A DNA stretch of 64,000 nucleotides from Paractinoplanes bogorensis (GTDB taxonomy: Bacteria > Actinomycetota > Actinomycetes > Mycobacteriales > Micromonosporaceae): the NCBI RefSeq assembly GCF_018829635.1, contig NZ_JAHKKG010000008.1:124001-188000 (forward strand). Direction: 5' to 3'. The notes under the pieces were generated by a model. The model ran no database searches, was not told the DNA's origin, and was given only the letters and a program-made list of their open reading frames with translations. Position 1 is the stretch's first letter. Every line of letters starts with the position of its first letter. A program made the position numbers and the translations under genes. This document shows positions 1 to 8,868 of the stretch, piece after piece.

Positions 1-2358
1 ATCCTGCCCGCCGCGCGCGATCACTATCACGGCGGCACCGTATGGCCGGACACGCTGCTGGGCCGGCTGCAGCGTTCGCTGGCCGCCGATGCTCCGCTGG
101 AGTCGCCCGGACCGGCCGACTCCAGCGTGCAGGTGCATTCCTGTCACGGCCCGGACCGGCAGGTCGAGGTGCTCCGCGAGGTGATCCTGGGGCTGCTCCG
201 CGACGACCCGGCCCTGGAACCGCGCGACATCCTGGTCATGTGCCCCGACATCGAGACGTTCGCGCCGCTCATCTCGGCCTCGTTCGGGCTCGGGGCCGAC
301 GCCGCCCACCCGGCCCACAAGCTCCGCGTACGGCTCGCCGACCGGGCCCTGCGGCAGCTCAACCCGCTGTTCGGGGTGGTCGCCCACCTGCTCGACCTGG
401 CCGACGCGCGGGTCACCGCGGCCCAGGTGCTCGACCTGGCGGCGACCGCGCCGGTGCGGCGGCGGTTCCGGTTCGACGACGACGATCTCGACCGGCTGCG
501 CGAACTGGTCGTCGAGTCGGGCGTGCGCTGGGGCTTCGATCCCGAGCACAGGGCCCGGTTCCAGGTGACCGCCCGCTCGAACACGTGGGCCGCCGGGCTC
601 GACCGGATCCTGCTCGGGGCGGCGATGAGCGAGGAGGAGCCGCACTGGCTCGGCACCGCGCTGCCGCTGGACGACATGGACTCCGGCGACGTCGACCTGG
701 CCGGGCGGCTGGCCGAGCTGGTAGACCGGCTCGACGCAGTGCTGTCGGGCTTCTCCTCTCGTGACGGGCACTCTCTGCCCGCTTGGCTGGACGCCATCGG
801 GGAAGCGGTCGACGGCCTCACCGCCGTACCGGAATCCGAGGCCTGGCAACGCACCCAGCTCGACTCGGAGCTCGCCGAACTGGCCGCGGCCGGCTCCACG
901 GCCGTGCTCCGGCTGGCCGACATGCGGTCGCTGCTGGCCGGGCGGTTGCAGGGCCGGCCGACCCGGGCCAACTTCCGCACCGGCGACCTGACGATGTGCA
1001 CGATGGTGCCGATGCGCTCGGTGCCGCACCGGGTGATCTGCGTGCTCGGCCTCGACGACGGCGTGTTCCCGCGCGGTGCCGGACTCGACGGGGACGACGT
1101 GCTCGGCCGCGATCCGTGTGTGGGCGAACGGGATCCGCGCGGCGAGGACCGGCAACTGCTGCTGGACGCGGTGATGGCCGCGACCGGCACGCTGGTGCTG
1201 TTGTATTCGGGCGCGGACGAGCGGACGAACGCGCCTCGGCCGCCGGCCGTGCCGCTGGACGAGTTGCTCGACGCGCTCGGGCGGCCGGTCCGCGATCAGG
1301 TGCTCGTCCGGCATCCGTTGCAGCCGTTCGACGCGCGCAACTTCACCGGCGAACCGTTCAGTTTCGACCCGACCTCGCTGGCCGGGGCGGTGGCCGCGGC
1401 CGGGGAACGGTTGCCCGAGCCGCCGTTCCTGACCGACCCGTTGCCGCCGCTGCCCGGCGACATCGTGGAACTGGCCGACCTGCAGGCGTTCCTGGCCCAT
1501 CCGGTCAAGGCTTTCCTGCGCCGCCGCCTCGGGGTCGGGCTGTTCGGCGACGACGGCGACCCGGCCGACGGGCTGCCGGTGGAGCTCGACCACCTGGAGA
1601 AGTGGTCGGTGGGGGACCGGCTGCTGCGCGCGTTGCTCGAGGGCACCGACCTCAACCGGTGCGTCCAGGCCGAATGGCGGCGGGGCACGGTGCCGCCGGG
1701 ACCGCTCGGGTCGCGGCTGCTGGACGCGATCGCGGGCGAGGTGCAGCCGGTGGCGGTGGCGGCCCGCACCCACGTGGACGGGACACCGGAGGCGGTGGAC
1801 GTGACAGTGGAACTGCCGGGCGGGCGCCTGCTGGTCGGCACGGTGGGCGATGTCTACGGGGACACGATCGCGGCGGTCTCCTATTCGAAGGTGGCGCCCA
1901 AGCACCGGTTGCGGGCGTGGCTGAACCTGCTCGCTCTGAGCGCGGGCCGGCCGGAGGCCGAGTGGCGGTCGGTGGCGATCGGGCGGGGCTTCAAGGGGCG
2001 GCCGTCGAAGTCGACGTTCGGGCCGATCCCGGCGCCGGCCGCGCTATCGCTTCTGCGGGAGCTGGTCGAGCTGGCCGACGAAGGGCTGCGCGAGCCGTTG
2101 CCGATGGCGGCCCGGACCTCGCACGCCTACGCGAAGTGCCGGCTGAACGGCGGTGCGCCCGAGGCGGCGTACGGGAAAGCTCGCAATGAATGGGCCCGAT
2201 ACCCGAGCGGTGGTGAGCACGACGAGGCCGAGCACCGGCTGGTGTGGGGTGCGGACGCGCCGTTCGAGCGTTTGCTGAGCGATCCCGCGCGTTTCGACAC
2301 GCTGGCGATGCGGGTGTGGGAGCCGTTGTGCCGGGCCGAGAGCACGGAGCAGCTGTGA
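1..2358 (+). CDS. recC: RecBCD nuclease/helicase subunit RecC (5' end outside window)
   Basis: The frame is open from the first base, so this is the C-terminal 785 residues of a RecC that is normally about 1,050-1,120 residues. RecC holds the RecBCD complex together and recognises Chi with inactivated helicase-like and nuclease-like domains. Visible are helicase-like stretches (DILVMCPDIE; VICVLGLDDGVFPR) and a C-terminal nuclease-like fold with no clear catalytic set, as expected for RecC. Its TGA overlaps the GTG start of recB (GTGA), so translation is probably coupled. An internal GTG at 127 is not the start because coding continues upstream. Confidence comes mainly from the recC-recB-recD order. 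Confidence 0.93.
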   Translation: MLPAARDHYHGGTVWPDTLLGRLQRSLAADAPLESPGPADSSVQVHSCHGPDRQVEVLREVILGLLRDDPALEPRDILVMCPDIETFAPLISASFGLGADAAHPAHKLRVRLADRALRQLNPLFGVVAHLLDLADARVTAAQVLDLAATAPVRRRFRFDDDDLDRLRELVVESGVRWGFDPEHRARFQVTARSNTWAAGLDRILLGAAMSEEEPHWLGTALPLDDMDSGDVDLAGRLAELVDRLDAVLSGFSSRDGHSLPAWLDAIGEAVDGLTAVPESEAWQRTQLDSELAELAAAGSTAVLRLADMRSLLAGRLQGRPTRANFRTGDLTMCTMVPMRSVPHRVICVLGLDDGVFPRGAGLDGDDVLGRDPCVGERDPRGEDRQLLLDAVMAATGTLVLLYSGADERTNAPRPPAVPLDELLDALGRPVRDQVLVRHPLQPFDARNFTGEPFSFDPTSLAGAVAAAGERLPEPPFLTDPLPPLPGDIVELADLQAFLAHPVKAFLRRRLGVGLFGDDGDPADGLPVELDHLEKWSVGDRLLRALLEGTDLNRCVQAEWRRGTVPPGPLGSRLLDAIAGEVQPVAVAARTHVDGTPEAVDVTVELPGGRLLVGTVGDVYGDTIAAVSYSKVAPKHRLRAWLNLLALSAGRPEAEWRSVAIGRGFKGRPSKSTFGPIPAPAALSLLRELVELADEGLREPLPMAARTSHAYAKCRLNGGAPEAAYGKARNEWARYPSGGEHDEAEHRLVWGADAPFERLLSDPARFDTLAMRVWEPLCRAESTEQL

Positions 2359-5300
2359 TCGCCTTCGACGTCCGGGGGCCGCTGCCGACCGGCACGACGG
2401 TGCTGGAAGCCAGTGCGGGCACCGGGAAGACGTTCACCATCGCGGCGCTGGCGGCCCGGTATGTGGCCGAGGGGCGTGCCACGTTGCGCGATCTGCTGCT
2501 CGTGACGTTCGGGCGGGCGGCCACGGCGGAGCTACGGCAGCGCGTACGGGAAAGGCTGGTCAGCGCGGAACTAGGACTGGCCGGTGCTGGTTCCCGGGAT
2601 TCCGTGGTGGAACTGCTGGCCGGTGCTGGTTCCCGGGACTCCGTGGTGGAACTGCTGGCCGGTGCTGGTTCCCGGGACTCCGTGGTGGAACTGCTGGCCG
2701 ACGCGCCGCCGGAGGAAGTGGAGCGGCGTCGCCGGCGGTTGGCCGTCGCGGTGGCCGACTTCGATGCCGCCACCATCGCGACCACACACCAGTTCTGCCA
2801 CCAGGCCCTGGCGAGCCTGGGCATCGCGGCCGACACCGACCCCGACGGGGTGTTCGTCGACGACCTCGAAGACCTGATCACCGAGGTGGTCGACGACCTG
2901 TACGTGCGCAAGTACGCCAGCCCGGACGCACCCGCGCCCGACTTCACCCGCGAGGTGGCGCTGGACATCGCCCGGCAGGCGGTGACCGACAGCCAGGCCC
3001 GGCTGGAACCCGCCGACAGCACCCGGTACCGCTTCGCCACGGCCGTCCGGCACGAGGTCGACCGGCGCAAGCGTGAGCGACGGTTGTTCGGTTTCGACGA
3101 CATGCTCACCGGGCTCGACCGTGCGCTGAACGATCCGGTGCGCGGTCCGGCCGCCTGTCGCCGGCTGCGTGAGCGCTACTCGGTGGTGCTGGTCGACGAG
3201 TTCCAGGACACCGACCCGGTGCAGTGGAACATCGTGCGCACGGCCTTTCACGGGCACACCACGCTGGTGCTGATCGGCGACCCGAAACAGGCCATCTACG
3301 CGTTCCGCGGCGCCGACGTGATCAGTTACCTGTCCGCGTCGGGTTCGGCGGTCTTCCAGTCCACGTTGGGCACCAACTGGCGCAGCGACCAGGGCGTGCT
3401 CTCCGCGTTCGAGACGGTGTTCGGCACGTCCGCGTTGGGCGACGGGCGGATCACCGTACGGCCGGTGGCCGCGGCCCACACCGGTGCGCGGCTGGCCGGT
3501 CCGCCGTTCCGGTTGCGGGTGCTGCCGCGGACCGGGTTCTCACTCAACAAGTGGGGCCTGGTGTCGGCGGCCGACGCGCGCGCCGCGATAACCGCCGATC
3601 TGGCGTCCTCGGTCACGGCTCTGCTGGCCGGCGGCAGCGTTGCTCCCGGAGACGTGGCGGTGCTCGTGCGTACGCACCGGCAGAGTGCGCAGGTGCAGCA
3701 GGCGTTGTCGGCAGCCGGGGTGCCCGCCGTGCAGACCGGCACCAGCAGTGTGTTCGGCACCGAGGCCGCGCTCGACTGGCTGGCCCTGCTCGAAGGCCTC
3801 GAACAGCCGCACCGCGGCACCCGGGTCGCCGCGGCCGCGCTGACCGGCATCGTCGGCTGGCCCGCGGACCGGCTGGCCACCGCGACCGAGGCTGAACTGG
3901 ACGAGCTGGGCACGACCCTGCGGCACTGGGCCCGCCTGGTGGTGAACCGGGGCGTGGCGGCGCTGCTCGAAGCGGTCACCGCGACCGGGATGCCGGCCCG
4001 GCTGCTGGCCCGCCGCTCGGGCGAACGGCACCTGACCGACCTGCGGCACGTGGGGATGGCGTTGCACGCGGCGGCCGTCGAGGGCGGGCTCGGCCTGACC
4101 GCGACGACCGAATGGCTGCGCCGGCGCATCGACGACGCCCCGCACGACGCCGGCGTGGAACGCAGCCGCCGCCTCGAATCCGACGCCGACGCGGTGCAGA
4201 TCGTCACCGTGCACGCCAGCAAGGGCCTGGAGTATCCGGTGGTGTTCCTGCCGTTCGGGTGGGACCGGCACGTTGCGACCCCCGACCTGCTGCGCCTGCA
4301 CGACGACACCGGGGCGCGGGTGCTGGACGTGGGCGGGCCGGGTGCGCCGGGGTTCAACGCGGCGGCCCAGCGGCATCGGGCCGAGGAGGACGGCGAGGAT
4401 CTGCGGCTGATGTATGTGGCGCTGACCCGGGCGGCCAGCCAGGTGGTCGCGTGGTGGGCGCCGACGGCCAACACCCGGGCGTCGGCGCTGCACCGGTTCC
4501 TGTTCGGGCGGCCCGCCGAGGCCGAGAACCCGTCGGCCGAGTACGACGTACCGTCGGACGCTGTTGCCCTTTCCCAGTTGCAGGCGCTGCCGTCATTCGC
4601 CGTCGAGGTCGTGTCGCCGGCGCCGGCGGTGGCCTGGTCGCCGCCGCTGGGGGAGCGGCCCGTGCTGAGCGCGGCGTCCTTCACACGGTGGCTCGATCTG
4701 GGATGGCGGCGGACGTCGTACTCGCGGCTGACCGCCGGCCTGCACGACGAACCGGGGGTGGCGAGCGAGACGCCACTTTTTGACGAGTCCCCCACGGCTG
4801 CCTTCTCCTCGGCCGAGGGTGGCCTGCCGTCGCCGATGGCCGGACTGCCGACCGGGGCCGCGTTCGGCACGCTGGTCCACTCGGTGCTGGAGGCCTGTGA
4901 CTTCGCCGCTCCGGACCTGGCGGCCGAGCTCGCGGCGTGCATCCCCGCCTCGGCGCCGGCCGAGCTGGCGTCCGCGTTGGTGCCCGCTCTGCAGACGTCG
5001 CTGGGCCCGCTGGCCGACGGTCGCCGACTGGCCGATTTCGTCCGGGCGGATCGGCTCGACGAACTCGATTTCGAACTCCCCCTGCACGGCGGCGACCGGG
5101 CCGCGCCCACCTCGGAATCCGCGCCCGCTTCGGGTTCCCCGTTCGGTTCGGGTTCCGCGTTCGCTTCGGATTCCGCGACCTTGAGTGCTGTCGGTGACTG
5201 TCTGGCGCGGCATCTGGATCCGGCCGATCCGATGACCCCGTACGCCGATCAGTTGCGCTCACCCGGGCTCGGCGCGCAGCCGTTGCGCGGCTACCTCACC

Positions 5301-5666
5301 GGCAGCATCGACCTCGTGCTGCGGCTGCCCGGCCCGCGCTACGTGGTCGCCGACTACAAGTCCAACTGGCTGGGCGACTTCGACGGCCCGCTCACCTCGC
5401 ACCACTACCGGCCCGAGGCGCTGAACCAGGCCATGATCGCCGCCAACTATCCGCTGCAGGCACTGCTCTACAGCGTGGCTCTGCACCGCTACCTGCGCTG
5501 GCGCCAGCCCGGATACGACCCCGCACAGCACCTGGGCGGCGTCCTCTACCTGTTCCTGCGCGGCATGTGCGGCCCGTCCACCCCGTCCACCGGGGTCTTC
5601 AGCTGGAGCCCGCCCGCCGCCCTGATCGAGGACCTGTCCGACCTGCTCGACGGATCCCTCCGATGA
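2355..5666 (+). CDS. recB: RecBCD helicase/nuclease subunit RecB
   Basis: This 1,103-residue protein is the 3'-5' UvrD-type helicase and the nuclease of RecBCD, which resects double-strand breaks. Walker A is ASAGTGKT (Lys about 25), Walker B/DEXQ is VDEFQDTD near 280, and GDPKQAIYAFRG, VHASKGLEY and YVALTRA are later superfamily 1 motifs. The C-terminal RecB nuclease has GSIDLV and VVADYKSN near 983-1005. The GTG start at 2355 overlaps the recC stop; an earlier in-frame start would run far into recC. Odd: residues 75-113 are three copies of LAGAGSRDSVVEL, and a Ser-rich six-residue repeat sits near 920-942 just before the nuclease domain. Both look like in-frame repeat expansions. Confidence 0.95.
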   Translation: MIAFDVRGPLPTGTTVLEASAGTGKTFTIAALAARYVAEGRATLRDLLLVTFGRAATAELRQRVRERLVSAELGLAGAGSRDSVVELLAGAGSRDSVVELLAGAGSRDSVVELLADAPPEEVERRRRRLAVAVADFDAATIATTHQFCHQALASLGIAADTDPDGVFVDDLEDLITEVVDDLYVRKYASPDAPAPDFTREVALDIARQAVTDSQARLEPADSTRYRFATAVRHEVDRRKRERRLFGFDDMLTGLDRALNDPVRGPAACRRLRERYSVVLVDEFQDTDPVQWNIVRTAFHGHTTLVLIGDPKQAIYAFRGADVISYLSASGSAVFQSTLGTNWRSDQGVLSAFETVFGTSALGDGRITVRPVAAAHTGARLAGPPFRLRVLPRTGFSLNKWGLVSAADARAAITADLASSVTALLAGGSVAPGDVAVLVRTHRQSAQVQQALSAAGVPAVQTGTSSVFGTEAALDWLALLEGLEQPHRGTRVAAAALTGIVGWPADRLATATEAELDELGTTLRHWARLVVNRGVAALLEAVTATGMPARLLARRSGERHLTDLRHVGMALHAAAVEGGLGLTATTEWLRRRIDDAPHDAGVERSRRLESDADAVQIVTVHASKGLEYPVVFLPFGWDRHVATPDLLRLHDDTGARVLDVGGPGAPGFNAAAQRHRAEEDGEDLRLMYVALTRAASQVVAWWAPTANTRASALHRFLFGRPAEAENPSAEYDVPSDAVALSQLQALPSFAVEVVSPAPAVAWSPPLGERPVLSAASFTRWLDLGWRRTSYSRLTAGLHDEPGVASETPLFDESPTAAFSSAEGGLPSPMAGLPTGAAFGTLVHSVLEACDFAAPDLAAELAACIPASAPAELASALVPALQTSLGPLADGRRLADFVRADRLDELDFELPLHGGDRAAPTSESAPASGSPFGSGSAFASDSATLSAVGDCLARHLDPADPMTPYADQLRSPGLGAQPLRGYLTGSIDLVLRLPGPRYVVADYKSNWLGDFDGPLTSHHYRPEALNQAMIAANYPLQALLYSVALHRYLRWRQPGYDPAQHLGGVLYLFLRGMCGPSTPSTGVFSWSPPAALIEDLSDLLDGSLR
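2577..2700 (+). repeat. 39-bp tandem repeat inside recB, three copies plus a partial
   Basis: Three 39-bp units start at 2577, 2616 and 2655, and the first 7 bp of a fourth start at 2694. The first unit differs from the others by one base (ggattcc versus ggactcc). The period is a multiple of three, so each unit adds 13 residues without breaking the frame. The repeat lies in the N-terminal helicase region after motif Ia. Confidence 0.95.
5112..5181 (+). repeat. 18-bp degenerate tandem repeat inside recB
   Basis: Four related 18-bp units begin at 5112, 5130, 5148 and 5166, the last partial, each opening with tcgg(a/g)(a/t)tcc. They encode a Ser/Gly/Ala/Phe-rich linker with six-residue periodicity between the helicase and nuclease parts of RecB. 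The degeneracy suggests an older array than the 39-bp one. Confidence 0.8.
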
Positions 5667-5752
5667 CCGCTTCCCGACCGTCCATGTCGCTCACCATCGC
5701 TCACCATCGCTCACCTCGCTCACCTCGCTCGCCTGACGGAGGCCGCCCGTGA
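5663..5752 (+). CDS. Possible 29-codon coupling ORF between recB and recD
   Basis: An ATG overlaps the recB stop (ATGA at 5663-5666) and the frame ends in a TGA that overlaps the recD GTG start (GTGA at 5749-5752). The product is basic and Ser/Pro/Arg-rich, and its DNA includes short direct repeats (ctcaccatcg, ctcacctcg) at 5690-5731. It probably has no function as a peptide. It could let ribosomes travel from recB to recD across the 82-bp gap. It could also be chance, since recD has its own GGAGG at 5738-5742. Confidence 0.25.
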   Translation: MTASRPSMSLTIAHHRSPRSPRSPDGGRP

Positions 5753-7521
5753 CCGTTCTGATCGAACGCGCACTGCACGCCACCGGACTGCTCGCCGACT
5801 TCAACGACGCCGGCGTGCTGACCCTGGCCGACGTGCACATCGCGCGCCGGGTGGCGTTGCTCGGCGGCGAGCCGGACGAAACTGTCCACCTGGCCGTCGC
5901 GCTGACCGTTCGCGCACTTCGGCTGGGCTCGGTGTGCATCGACCTGTCCGGCGCCCGGCACAGCACCGCCGCCGACGAGGGCGTCGATGTCACCACCCTG
6001 CCCTGGCCCGCGGTCGAGGCGTGGCGGGAGGCCTGCACCCGCAGTCCGGTGGTCGCCGCCGCTGGGGAGTCCGGGCGGCCGCTGCGGCTGGTCAACGGTC
6101 TGCTCTACCTCGACCGCTACTGGCGGGAGGAGGACCAGGTCCGCCGGCAGTTGCAGGACCGCGCGTCCGGAGTGTTCCCGGTCGATCCGGCGGCGTTGCG
6201 CGAACAGCTCGACCGCCTCTTCGAACCCGGCTCCGAGAAGCAGCGCCTGGCCGCCGCGGTGTGCGCGTTTCGCCGGGTCACCGTGCTCGCCGGCGGTCCG
6301 GGTACCGGCAAAACGACCACTATCGCGCGCATGTTGGCTGTCCTCTGCGCGCAATCCGGCCCGCCGCCGCGGATCGCGCTCGCCGCCCCCACCGGCAAAG
6401 CAGCCGCGCGACTGGAAGAGGCGGTCCGTTCGGTCACCGGGCTCGGCCTGCCCGACCTGCACGCCTCGACTCTGCACCGTCTGCTCGGCCGTCGCCCCGG
6501 CACGCGCACCCGGTTCAAACATCACAAGGCACACCGTCTCCCGTACGACGTCGTGGTCGTCGACGAGACGTCGATGGTGTCGCTGACCATGATGGCCCGC
6601 CTGATCGAGGCCGTACGCCCGGACGCGCGCCTGGTCCTGGTCGGCGATCCCGACCAGCTCGCCTCGGTCGAGGCGGGCGCCGTCCTGGGTGACATCGTGG
6701 CCGCCGCCGGATGTCCCGAACCCGCCCTCGCGTCGGCATTGCAGGCGGTCGGCGAGCCGGAGACCGTCGTCAACGGTGTGGTCACGCTGGACCGGATCTG
6801 GCGGTTCGGCGGGGACATCGCCCGTCTGGCCGCCGCCATCCGGGCCGGTGACGACGAAACGGTGGTCGCCATCCTGCGTACGGGAAGCAAAGATGTTCAG
6901 TTCGTCGAATCGGCTGCCGGCGACTGTCCCGACCTGCGCGCCGACGTGTTGAATGCGCTCGAACACGTGGCTTCGCTGGCCGCGTCCGGTGAGGCCGAGG
7001 CCGCACTGCGCGCGCTGGACGCGCACCGGCTGCTCTGCGCGCACCGCCACGGGCCGTACGGGGTGACCCGTTGGACGACCGAGATCGAACGCTGGCTACC
7101 GGCCGACCGGCTGACCGACCAGTCCGTCGGGCGGCCGCTGCTGATCACCGCCAACGACTACGACAACAACCTGTACAACGGCGACACCGGCGTGGTCGTG
7201 CAGACCGCCGACGGGCCGCGGGCGGCCTTCGCGCGCGGCGGTGACACCGTGCTGATCCCGCCGTCGCGCCTGTCCGAGGCCCAGGCTCTGTACGCGATGA
7301 CCGTCCACCGGAGCCAGGGCAGCCAGTTCGACCGGGTGTCGCTGGTGCTGCCGCCGGCCACCTCGCCGCTGCTGACGCGGGAGTTGCTCTACACGGCCGT
7401 GACACGGGCCCGGTCCGCGCTGCGCATCGTCGGCTCGGAGGAGGCGGTGCGTGCCGCTGTCACCCGGCCGATCGCCCGGGCCAGTGGTCTGCGGGAGTCG
7501 CTGGCCACCCGCTCCTCCTAG
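5749..7521 (+). CDS. recD: RecBCD 5'-3' helicase subunit RecD
   Basis: This 590-residue protein is the fast 5'-3' motor of RecBCD. It has an N-terminal RecD domain, Walker A GGPGTGKTT near 182-190, motif II VVVDETSM near 268, GDPDQLASVEAGAVLGD (RecD motif III), and the C-terminal UvrD_C2 segment YAMTVHRSQGSQF near 515. The GTG start is chosen for the GGAGG six bases upstream. It completes a recC-recB-recD operon. The order and full length match the family, and nothing is missing. Confidence 0.95.
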   Translation: MTVLIERALHATGLLADFNDAGVLTLADVHIARRVALLGGEPDETVHLAVALTVRALRLGSVCIDLSGARHSTAADEGVDVTTLPWPAVEAWREACTRSPVVAAAGESGRPLRLVNGLLYLDRYWREEDQVRRQLQDRASGVFPVDPAALREQLDRLFEPGSEKQRLAAAVCAFRRVTVLAGGPGTGKTTTIARMLAVLCAQSGPPPRIALAAPTGKAAARLEEAVRSVTGLGLPDLHASTLHRLLGRRPGTRTRFKHHKAHRLPYDVVVVDETSMVSLTMMARLIEAVRPDARLVLVGDPDQLASVEAGAVLGDIVAAAGCPEPALASALQAVGEPETVVNGVVTLDRIWRFGGDIARLAAAIRAGDDETVVAILRTGSKDVQFVESAAGDCPDLRADVLNALEHVASLAASGEAEAALRALDAHRLLCAHRHGPYGVTRWTTEIERWLPADRLTDQSVGRPLLITANDYDNNLYNGDTGVVVQTADGPRAAFARGGDTVLIPPSRLSEAQALYAMTVHRSQGSQFDRVSLVLPPATSPLLTRELLYTAVTRARSALRIVGSEEAVRAAVTRPIARASGLRESLATRSS

Positions 7522-7540
7522 CCCGATCCGCTTCGCTCGG

Positions 7541-7620
7541 GCGTTCGGGAGTGCGCGCCGGGGTTTGTCGGCGCGCTTGCGTTCGGGAGTGCCCGCCGGG
7601 GTTCGTCAGCGTTCGTCAGC
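7541..7620. repeat. 38-bp direct repeat between convergent recD and MarR genes, with a duplicated stop-codon segment
   Basis: Two copies beginning gcgttcgggagtg start at 7541 and 7579 (period 38). At the MarR end the 10-mer gttcgtcagc is duplicated (7601-7610 and 7611-7620). It contains the complement of the MarR stop codon, so the stop-proximal DNA of that gene is repeated just outside it. Confidence 0.8.
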
Positions 7621-8041
7621 GCGCGCTCAGCCGGGTCAGCAGGCGCAGGAACGCGTCCCGGTCCTCCGGTGCGAATCCGCTCAGCAACTCGTTCTCACCC
7701 GCGCGGATCTCGTCCTGGATCGCCCGCTGCTTGCGCCGCCCGGCGTCGGTGAGCCCGAGCAGTCGCACCCGGCGGTCGGCCGGGTCGGGTTCGCGTTCGA
7801 TGAGGCCGCGCCGCTGCAACTCGTCGAGCACCGGGATCAGGCGCGTCTTGTCCGCCCCGATCCCGGCCGCCAGCGCCGCCTGCGTGCGCATCGGCCCCTC
7901 ACAGAGCGCGGTCAGCACCGCATAGGCCCACATGGCCACGTCGTGGCGCTCGAGGATCGGCTGTTCCAGGGCGAGCAGCCGTCGCCCGAGCCGAAACACC
8001 ATCGCCCCGAGATCCTCGCGCCCGTCCGCAGCCTCATCCAC
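7616..8041 (-). CDS. MarR-family transcriptional regulator
   Basis: This 141-residue winged-helix regulator has the MarR core: a recognition helix region (TQAALAAGIGADKTRLIPVL) followed by the wing LIEREPDPADRRVRLLGLT, where the DRR is the MarR signature. The GTG at 8041 is preferred over one at 8059 because AGGAG lies eight bases upstream of it. It is transcribed away from the TIGR03086-family gene. The shared gap holds repeated TAAGCGCATG elements that could be its operator. The ligand is unknown. Confidence 0.88.
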   Translation of the reverse strand: MDEAADGREDLGAMVFRLGRRLLALEQPILERHDVAMWAYAVLTALCEGPMRTQAALAAGIGADKTRLIPVLDELQRRGLIEREPDPADRRVRLLGLTDAGRRKQRAIQDEIRAGENELLSGFAPEDRDAFLRLLTRLSAR

Positions 8042-8100
8042 GACGTCTACTCCTACCACCTCCGTCCGCCCGGCCCGGTCTTGGCGCCGCCGTCAGACGC

Positions 8101-8138
8101 TTGACTATTGGTAAGCGCATGTAGATGATAAGCGCATG
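8101..8138 (+). promoter_or_regulatory. Probable leaderless promoter with repeated MarR-operator candidate
   Basis: TTGACT (8101-8106) and GATGAT (8124-8129) are separated by 17 bp, which would start transcription at or next to the ATG at 8136. No Shine-Dalgarno sequence precedes that ATG, so a leaderless mRNA is likely. TAAGCGCATG occurs at 8112-8121 and 8129-8138, so copies lie on both sides of the -10 box and the second covers the start codon. This placement suits repression by the divergent MarR protein. Confidence 0.55.
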
Positions 8139-8765
8139 CCTACTAATGACACCGATCTGCGGGACCTCGACCGGGCCGCCGTGCTCGAGACCGTGAAACT
8201 GGTCAGCGGCATCACCGAGGCCGACCTGCTCCGGCCGACCCCGTGCGCCGGCTGGGATCTGGCCGCCCTGCTCGACCACATGACCGACCAGCACCACTCG
8301 TTCGCCGCCGCCGCGCGGGGGAGCGGCCCAGGCCTTGACTCCGACCCGGCCGCACTCGTGCCGGCCGTCTCGTCCGTTGTGCCGGCCGCGGAGATCGTCC
8401 GGCGTTACGCGGCGGCGGCCGACGAGGTGCTCGCCGCCTTCGCTGCCGTCGAGTCGTTGGACCGTCCGTTCCGGCTGGCCGAGTTCAACCGGGCCGTCCC
8501 CGGCCGGGTCGCCGTCGGATTCCACCTGGTCGACTACGTCGTCCACGGTTGGGACGTCGCCCACTCGCTCGGCCTCCCCTTCGAACCGGACGCCGAGACC
8601 CTGGCCCGGACACTGCCGATCGCCCGAGCCGTGCCCGACGGCCCCGAACGCCTCGACGCCAACGCCGCCTTCGCCCCTGCCCTTCCGATTCCCGCCGGCG
8701 CCGACGCGTGGCACGAGATCCTCCGGCTGCTGGGCCGCGACCCCGCCCGCCCGGCGGCGGCGTGA
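8136..8765 (+). CDS. TIGR03086-family (DinB/maleylpyruvate isomerase N-like) protein
   Basis: This 209-residue protein has the mycothiol-dependent maleylpyruvate isomerase N-terminal/DinB helical-bundle pattern: TPCAGWDLAALLDHM (first metal-ligand His) and VDYVVHGWDVAHSLG, with further His in between. TIGR03086 proteins are putative metal-dependent thiol S-transferase-like enzymes; the substrate here is unknown. It is divergent from a MarR regulator, which may control it in response to a small molecule. The start is the ATG at 8136, because an ATG at 8119 runs directly into TAG. Confidence 0.85.
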   Translation: MPTNDTDLRDLDRAAVLETVKLVSGITEADLLRPTPCAGWDLAALLDHMTDQHHSFAAAARGSGPGLDSDPAALVPAVSSVVPAAEIVRRYAAAADEVLAAFAAVESLDRPFRLAEFNRAVPGRVAVGFHLVDYVVHGWDVAHSLGLPFEPDAETLARTLPIARAVPDGPERLDANAAFAPALPIPAGADAWHEILRLLGRDPARPAAA

Positions 8766-8868
8766 CATCGCCGTACGGACGTCCGGTGCGCCGCTCGCAT
8801 GACCGCGACAGGACTCGTCGGCGTCACACTCGCGGTCCTTAGGCCGTCGACTGAGTAGCGGGTGCCTG

